NCBI RefSeq assembly: GCF_030271515.1
Contig: NZ_JASCXI010000001.1
Coordinates: forward strand, 1-64,000
DNA length: 64,000 nt
Reading direction: 5' to 3'
From: Erythrobacter oryzae
GTDB lineage: Bacteria > Pseudomonadota > Alphaproteobacteria > Sphingomonadales > Sphingomonadaceae
In this document: piece after piece, positions 59,152 through 64,000 of the stretch
Position numbering within the stretch: the first letter of the stretch is position 1
How the letters are laid out: each line of letters opens with the position of its first letter
Position numbers and translations under genes: made by a program
Notes under the pieces: generated by a model
Told to the model about the DNA's origin: nothing
The model's input: only the letters and a program-made list of their open reading frames with translations
Databases searched by the model: none

Positions 59152-59763
59152 ATGAGCGTGCCGCCGCCTGCCAAGGCCCGTCTGGCCCCGCGTGCCAAGG
59201 CCTGGGCGACGGACGTGATCCGCAAGAACACGCCCACGCGCGAGGAGATGGCGCAGAACAAGTATCTTGCGCCCATCGCCCACCGCTTCCTCTCGCCCGA
59301 ACTGTGGCGCTTCACCCGCCGCTCGGTGCCGCGCGGAGTGGCGCTCGGGCTGTTCGCGGCCTTCATCATTCCCATCGGGCAGATCTTCCTCTCCGCCTTC
59401 CTCGCCCTGCCGACGCGCGCCAATGTGCCGCTCGCCGCGCTGGTGACCTTCGTCACCAACCCCTTCACGCTGCCCTTCTGGCTGGTGATCGCCAACCGCA
59501 TCGGCGAGTTCTTCCTGCGCTTCGATGCCGCCAGTGCGAGCATCGCCGCATCGCAGGCCGATAGCGGCGCCTGGGCGTGGTTGACGATGGCCTACGAGGT
59601 CGGCGCTGCGACCATCCTCGGCTATCTCGTGCTCTCGCTCTGCACCCCGCTGGTCGGCTGGCTGGTGACGGGCTGGGTGTGGCGCGCCGTGGTGTCCCGC
59701 AAGCGCGCCAGACGGTTGAAGGCGATGGAAGCGCGGCTCGACCAGCGGCTCGGGGCGCGGTAG
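59152..59763 (+). CDS. DUF2062 membrane protein
   Basis: 203 residues with four hydrophobic segments. SVPRGVALGLFAAFIIPIGQI, ALVTFVTNPFTLPFWLV and a YEVGAATILGYLVLSLCTPL segment fit DUF2062. Role unknown; often linked with cell-envelope or glycosyltransferase genes. The C-terminus is Arg-rich (RKRARRLKAMEARLDQRL). Between smpB and cckA, which supports the assignment. Confidence 0.9.
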   Translation: MSVPPPAKARLAPRAKAWATDVIRKNTPTREEMAQNKYLAPIAHRFLSPELWRFTRRSVPRGVALGLFAAFIIPIGQIFLSAFLALPTRANVPLAALVTFVTNPFTLPFWLVIANRIGEFFLRFDAASASIAASQADSGAWAWLTMAYEVGAATILGYLVLSLCTPLVGWLVTGWVWRAVVSRKRARRLKAMEARLDQRLGAR

Positions 59764-59822
59764 GAGAGCGGTTTCCGCCGCCTTCCGTTCCGCCTCCAGC
59801 CAGCCTCAGGAGCCTGCCTCTC

Positions 59823-62318
59823 GTGTCCCGCCGCACCGGCAAAGAATCTACCAGTCCGATCCTCGCTGACGAGGCTGAAGGCGCGGCCGGGCTGCCGCCT
59901 GCGAGCCTGCTTGCAGGGCTCGGCGGCGGGGTGGTCGCGAGCGCGGCGGTGCTGTGGTTTGCGACCGGCAGCGCCATCGTCGCGCTCGCCTTCGTGCTGG
60001 CTGCGGGCGTGCTGCTGGGCGGCGTGGTGCTGCTCGACCGGGTGCGCGGCCCTGCCGAGGAGCGCAGCCTTGCCGCGCCCGACTGGAGCGTCACCGTCGC
60101 CGCGATCGAGCGCGCGGGCGAGGCGATCGCGATCACCGACCGCGCCAACCGCATGGTCTGCGCCAACCTGTTCTTCCTCGACAGCTTCGGCGCGGGCGCG
60201 GCCCCGCCCGCGCTGCCGATGGAGCGTGCGGCATTGGAGGCGGTGACGCTGCTCGCGCGCAATGCCTGGCGCGACGGAACGTCGAGCCTCGAGGAGGTCG
60301 AGGCTTCGGACGAGACCCGCTGGCAAATCACCGCGACCCGCGCCGGGCGCGGCGAGGATCACCTGATCTGGCGGCTGAAGCCGCTCGCGCGTTCCGGCGG
60401 GGAGAGCCTGCAGGCGCTCGACCTTGCCGGACCTTTCGGCAAGATGCTGAGCCGCGCGGGGATCGAGAGCGCGATCACCACCGCGGACGGCGTGATCCGC
60501 GCGGTCAGCGCCGGGTTCGCCGAACGCGCCGCAGGCGATGAACGCGCGAGCCTTGTCGGGCAGGACTTCGTCAGCTTCCTGCGCTCCGACGAGCGCGACC
60601 GCATCTTCTTCGCGCGCGAGGGCCGCGGGGGGACGCCGCAGACGCTGGTCGACGTGCCGCTGGTCAATCCCGAGGAGCGCGTGACGGCGGCGGGGCCCGA
60701 CGAGGCGACCTCGCTGATGCTGCTGATCGATTCGGGTGTGGGCATCGGCTCGGGCTGGGACGGGGCCAGCCAGGCGGGCGTCGCGCAATTGGACGCGCTG
60801 CTCGCGCAGCTGCCGCTCGGCCTCGCCATGACCGACCGCGATGGGCGATTCCTCTTCGCCAACGAGGCTTTCCTGCGCAGCGTGGGCCGCGAGGGGCGGG
60901 GGCTGCCCGCTTTCCCGACCGATCTCGTCACCCGCGAGGACAAGGCCGCACTGTCGGACGCGGTGCGCCGTCATGGGCGCGGGCCTGCAACCAGCGGCGA
61001 TGTCGCGGTGCGGCTGACGAACTCGCCCGAGGAGCCGGTCAGCCTCGGCCTTGCCGGGGTGCGCGGGCTGGGCGAGGCGGCGGTGCTGCTGAGCCTTGCC
61101 GATACCTCCCAGGAGAACCAGCTCCGGCGGCAGGTCGCGCAGGCGACCAAGATGCAGGCGGTCGGGCAACTGGCGGGCGGGGTCGCGCATGATTTCAACA
61201 ATGTGCTGACCGCGATCATCGGCACCTGCGACCTCATGCTGCTGCGCCATATCCCGGGCGACAGCGACTATGACGACATTCAGCAGATCCGCGCCAATTC
61301 CAACCGCGCCGCCTCGCTGACCCGCCAGCTGCTCGCCTTCTCGCGCCAGCAGACGCTGCGGCCCGAGATCATCCAGCTGCCCGACGTGGTCAGCGAGGTC
61401 AGCCCGCTGATCAAGCGGCTGCTAGGCGAGAAGATCACCTACTACGTCCAGCACGATCGCAACCTCGGACCCGTCCGCGCCGATCCGCAGCAGCTCGAGC
61501 AGGTGATCATGAACCTCGCGGTCAATGCCCGCGATGCGATCCAGTCGCGCGGGCAGGGGGTGGGGCGGATCTCGCTCTTCACCCGCAGCTTGCAGGCCAA
61601 GCAGGTGATCCAGCTCGGCTCCGAAGTCCTGCCGGCCGCCGACTACACCGTCCTGATCGTCCAGGATACCGGCGGCGGCATCCCCCCGCATGTGTTGCCC
61701 AAGCTGTTCGAGCCCTTCTTCACCACCAAGGAGCAGGGCAAGGGCACCGGCCTCGGCCTCTCGACCGCCTACGGGATCGTCAAGCAATCGGGCGGGTTCA
61801 TCTTCGCCGACAACATCACCGACAAGGGCGGGCACCCGGTCGGTGCGCGCTTCACGGTCTATTTCCCCGTCCATCGCGGCGAGGTCACCAGGCGGCGTCC
61901 GGTGCAGGAGATCGTCTCGTCCGACTGGTCGGCGGGCGGCAAGGTGCTGCTGGTCGAGGACGAGGACATGGTCCGCACCGTCGCCGAGCGCGCGCTCACC
62001 CGCGCGGGCTACGAGGTCACCCCTTGCGCCAACGGCGAGGAGGGGCTTGCGGCGATCACCGAAGGGTCGGTGCAGTTCGATATCGTCGTCAGCGACGTGG
62101 TGATGCCCGGGATGGACGGCCCCGCGATGGTCCGCGCGATCCGGGCGCGGCTGCCCAATCTGCCGGTGCTGTTTATGTCGGGCTATGCCGAGGAGCAGCT
62201 GCGGCGCGACATCGACATCCCCGACATGCACTTCATCGCCAAGCCCTTCAGCGTCGCGGCGATCGGCGACAAGGTCGGCGCGGTACTGCGCGAGGCGCGG
62301 GCGACGGCGGGGGCGTGA
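59823..62318 (+). CDS. cckA: Hybrid histidine kinase CckA
   Basis: 831 residues. Two N-terminal membrane segments (about residues 24-75), two PAS-like sensor regions (about 100-200 and 325-420), the HisKA H-box VAHDFNNVLTAIIG near residue 459, the ATPase N-box NLAVNARDAI, G-boxes DTGGGIPP and GTGLGLSTAYG, and a C-terminal receiver with phospho-Asp in IVVSDVVMPGMDG. The C-terminus VLFMSGYAEEQLRRDI...FIAKPFS is CckA-like. CckA feeds the ChpT-CtrA relay of the alphaproteobacterial cell cycle. GTG start with AGGAG 10 bases upstream. Confidence 0.92.
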   Translation: MSRRTGKESTSPILADEAEGAAGLPPASLLAGLGGGVVASAAVLWFATGSAIVALAFVLAAGVLLGGVVLLDRVRGPAEERSLAAPDWSVTVAAIERAGEAIAITDRANRMVCANLFFLDSFGAGAAPPALPMERAALEAVTLLARNAWRDGTSSLEEVEASDETRWQITATRAGRGEDHLIWRLKPLARSGGESLQALDLAGPFGKMLSRAGIESAITTADGVIRAVSAGFAERAAGDERASLVGQDFVSFLRSDERDRIFFAREGRGGTPQTLVDVPLVNPEERVTAAGPDEATSLMLLIDSGVGIGSGWDGASQAGVAQLDALLAQLPLGLAMTDRDGRFLFANEAFLRSVGREGRGLPAFPTDLVTREDKAALSDAVRRHGRGPATSGDVAVRLTNSPEEPVSLGLAGVRGLGEAAVLLSLADTSQENQLRRQVAQATKMQAVGQLAGGVAHDFNNVLTAIIGTCDLMLLRHIPGDSDYDDIQQIRANSNRAASLTRQLLAFSRQQTLRPEIIQLPDVVSEVSPLIKRLLGEKITYYVQHDRNLGPVRADPQQLEQVIMNLAVNARDAIQSRGQGVGRISLFTRSLQAKQVIQLGSEVLPAADYTVLIVQDTGGGIPPHVLPKLFEPFFTTKEQGKGTGLGLSTAYGIVKQSGGFIFADNITDKGGHPVGARFTVYFPVHRGEVTRRRPVQEIVSSDWSAGGKVLLVEDEDMVRTVAERALTRAGYEVTPCANGEEGLAAITEGSVQFDIVVSDVVMPGMDGPAMVRAIRARLPNLPVLFMSGYAEEQLRRDIDIPDMHFIAKPFSVAAIGDKVGAVLREARATAGA

Positions 62319-62414
62319 GCCGCAGCCGATTTCTGCACCGCTGCGCACACCGTTCACCTTGGATAAAGCCGCATAATCGTTCATCCTCGCCCATAACGAG
62401 TGGAGGGGACTGGA

Positions 62415-63920
62415 ATGATCAACCGTGCGATTATCGGCGCGTGCACCATCGGTGCTGCGGTTCTGGCAGCGGGCGCCGCGGCGCAGAGCGCACCGGCGGG
62501 CGAGGCCGCTGCCCCGGCTGAAACCGCTCAGGGCGATGTCGCGATCACCATCTATAATTCCAACCTCGCGCTCGTGCAGGACGTGCGCCAGCTCCCCATC
62601 GCCCAAGGCAAGAGCCGGGTCGAGTTCCCCGATGTCTCGGCCCAGATCCGTCCCCAGACCCTCAGCTTTGCCGCCGCGAACACCACGATCATCGAGCAGA
62701 ATTTCGACTACGACCTGCTCACCCCCTCCAAGCTGATGGAAAAGGCGATCGGCCAGACCGTCACGCTCCTTCGCACCAACCCCGCCACCGGCACCGAGAC
62801 CCGCGAGCGCGCCAAGGTGCTCTCGGTCGCTGGCGGCACCGTGATCCAGATCGGCGACCGGATCGAGGTGTTGCGTGACGACGGCCTGCCGGTGCGCGTG
62901 ATCTTCGACCGCGTTCCCCCGGGCCTGCGCGCGCGCCCCACTCTTTCGGTCAATCTCGATTCGACCCGCGCCGGCACGCGGCCCGTCCAACTGCGCTATC
63001 TGACCGGCGGGCTCGGGTGGAACGCCGACTATGTCGCGCTCTATAACGAGAGCGCCGGTACCATCGACATGCAGGGCTGGGTGACGCTCACCAACAACAC
63101 CGGCACCACCTTCCACAATGCCGACACCGTGCTGGTCGCGGGCGATCCCAATGGCGGCGGGCGCGGCGGCTATCGCGATCGCGGCATGGTCCGCGCCGGA
63201 ACCGAGGCTGCCTCGCGCGAACGGCTCGGCGATTTCTACCTCTATCCCATCAGCGGGCGCACCACGATCGCCAATGCCCAGACCAAGCAGGTCAGCTTCC
63301 TCGACGTGCAGGCGGTCCCGGCGAAGAAGATCTACTCGCGGGAAATCTACTTCCGCCAGAACGACGAGCAGCCCATCAACGTCGAAAGCCGCATCGCTTT
63401 CTCGACGTCGAAGGCGCAGGGGCTGGGCGACGCGCTCCCCGCCGGCACGGTGCGCTTCTACCAGCGCGACCGCGAGGGCACCCCGCAGTTCATCGGCGAG
63501 AAGGGCATCGGCCACACCCCGATGGGCAGCGACCTCTCGCTGGTGACGGGCGAGGCCTTCGACATCACCGTCAAGGCCGAGGTCGAAAGCCGCGAGACCA
63601 TCACCGCCGCCGAATGGGAAAAGAGCGCCCGCTGGCGGGTGGTCAAGGATGGCCGGGTGGTCGAGGAAGGCACGCTCGAGCGGCCCAAGACCTATTACCG
63701 CACCGTCATGCGCTACACCCTTACCAACGCCAAGGCTGAGGGCGTAGAGGTGCAGCTCACCCAGAGCGGGCTCGGCAACAACTGGTGGTCGGACGATTTC
63801 CGCGTCACCGCCGAGGACTTGCCCGGCGTGCAGCTCAACGCCGACCGGCGGCGCTACACCATTCCCGTCCCCGCCGAGGGCGAGCGGGTGATCCGCGTGA
63901 CCTACGAAACCCGCTACTGA
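62415..63920 (+). CDS. Exported DUF4139 domain protein
   Basis: 501 residues. Signal peptide to about AAAQSAPAG. The mature part starts DVAITIYNSNLALVQDVRQLP and holds LTGGLGWNADYVALYNE, AGTIDMQGWVTLTNNTGTTF and a C-terminal beta-rich DUF4139 domain (REIYFRQNDEQPIN...RYTLTNAKAEGVEVQL). Probably periplasmic or outer membrane-associated; function unknown. GGAGGGG precedes the ATG. Another exported protein starts 10 bases downstream. Confidence 0.88.
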   Translation: MINRAIIGACTIGAAVLAAGAAAQSAPAGEAAAPAETAQGDVAITIYNSNLALVQDVRQLPIAQGKSRVEFPDVSAQIRPQTLSFAAANTTIIEQNFDYDLLTPSKLMEKAIGQTVTLLRTNPATGTETRERAKVLSVAGGTVIQIGDRIEVLRDDGLPVRVIFDRVPPGLRARPTLSVNLDSTRAGTRPVQLRYLTGGLGWNADYVALYNESAGTIDMQGWVTLTNNTGTTFHNADTVLVAGDPNGGGRGGYRDRGMVRAGTEAASRERLGDFYLYPISGRTTIANAQTKQVSFLDVQAVPAKKIYSREIYFRQNDEQPINVESRIAFSTSKAQGLGDALPAGTVRFYQRDREGTPQFIGEKGIGHTPMGSDLSLVTGEAFDITVKAEVESRETITAAEWEKSARWRVVKDGRVVEEGTLERPKTYYRTVMRYTLTNAKAEGVEVQLTQSGLGNNWWSDDFRVTAEDLPGVQLNADRRRYTIPVPAEGERVIRVTYETRY

Positions 63921-63930
63921 GGCGCGGGCC

Positions 63931-64000
63931 ATGCGCTCTGCCGCGATCCTGCTCGCCGGCGTGGGCCTGGCGCTCGCCGCCCCGCTGTGGGCGCGCGAGG
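63931..64000 (+). CDS. Start of an exported protein (3' end outside window)
   Basis: 23 residues visible, MRSAAILLAGVGLALAAPLWARE, a typical signal peptide. GGCGCGGGCC precedes the ATG. Directly downstream of the DUF4139 gene, so perhaps its partner or paralogue; nothing of the mature protein is in the window. Confidence 0.6.
   Translation, partial: MRSAAILLAGVGLALAAPLWARE

Noticed and set aside
61422-63932. 836-codon minus-strand open frame opposite cckA and the DUF4139 gene
   Set aside because: Shadow frame spanning two clear plus-strand genes.

Overview
The window is high-GC chromosomal DNA from an alphaproteobacterium, most likely order Sphingomonadales and probably the Erythrobacter/Porphyrobacter group. 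The grounds are the smpB - DUF2062 - cckA cluster, the mdh/sucD/sucA/sucB/lpd block, an alphaproteobacterial LexA box (GAAC-N7-GAAC) at uvrA, and many small exported Arg/Gly-rich proteins. The genus is inferred, not proven. No rRNA, tRNA, CRISPR array or complete insertion sequence was seen.

Layout. 0-3.2 kb: end of an Ala/Pro/Lys-rich protein, then rpsM-rpsK-rpoA-rplQ with its own promoter and terminator. 3.2-10.1 kb: a serine hydrolase, two paralogous exported proteins, a TRIC-family membrane protein coupled to a PepSY-type protein, an amidase, and a small polytopic protein that looks like a reduced SEDS (FtsW/RodA) fold. 10.1-18.2 kb (minus strand): the TCA operon mdh, a DUF4274-like gene, sucD, sucA, sucB, lpd; sucC is absent. 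18.5-22.8 kb: a SleB-type wall hydrolase and a BtuFCD-like ABC importer.

23.2-29.3 kb is the first accessory region: a membrane TIR-TPR protein, two tandemly duplicated unknown genes, a GH19 lysozyme/chitinase-like enzyme without signal peptide, an exported protein, a lipoprotein and a 96-residue protein. uvrA follows, with a LexA box inside a promoter so close to the ATG that the mRNA may be leaderless. 32.6-34.2 kb is a low-GC two-gene island (DUF262 protein plus HEPN RNase-like protein) flanked by REP-type palindromes, a candidate defence or toxin-antitoxin module. Next come a terminase-small-subunit-like remnant, a sodium:solute symporter whose N-terminus appears frameshifted in a G run, RlpA, and a 1-kb gene-free stretch ending in a terminator.

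39-64 kb is mostly core or ordinary accessory: argG, a WYL regulator with a palindromic operator, an acyltransferase, a cyclopropane synthase-family enzyme, a molybdopterin oxidoreductase with its cytochrome b, a pteridine reductase-like SDR, glycine-zipper proteins, MOSC, methyltransferase, rlmN, kptA, greB, slt, dapA, smpB, DUF2062, cckA and DUF4139 genes. Two genes, one low-GC and restriction-associated in look, sit between dapA and smpB.
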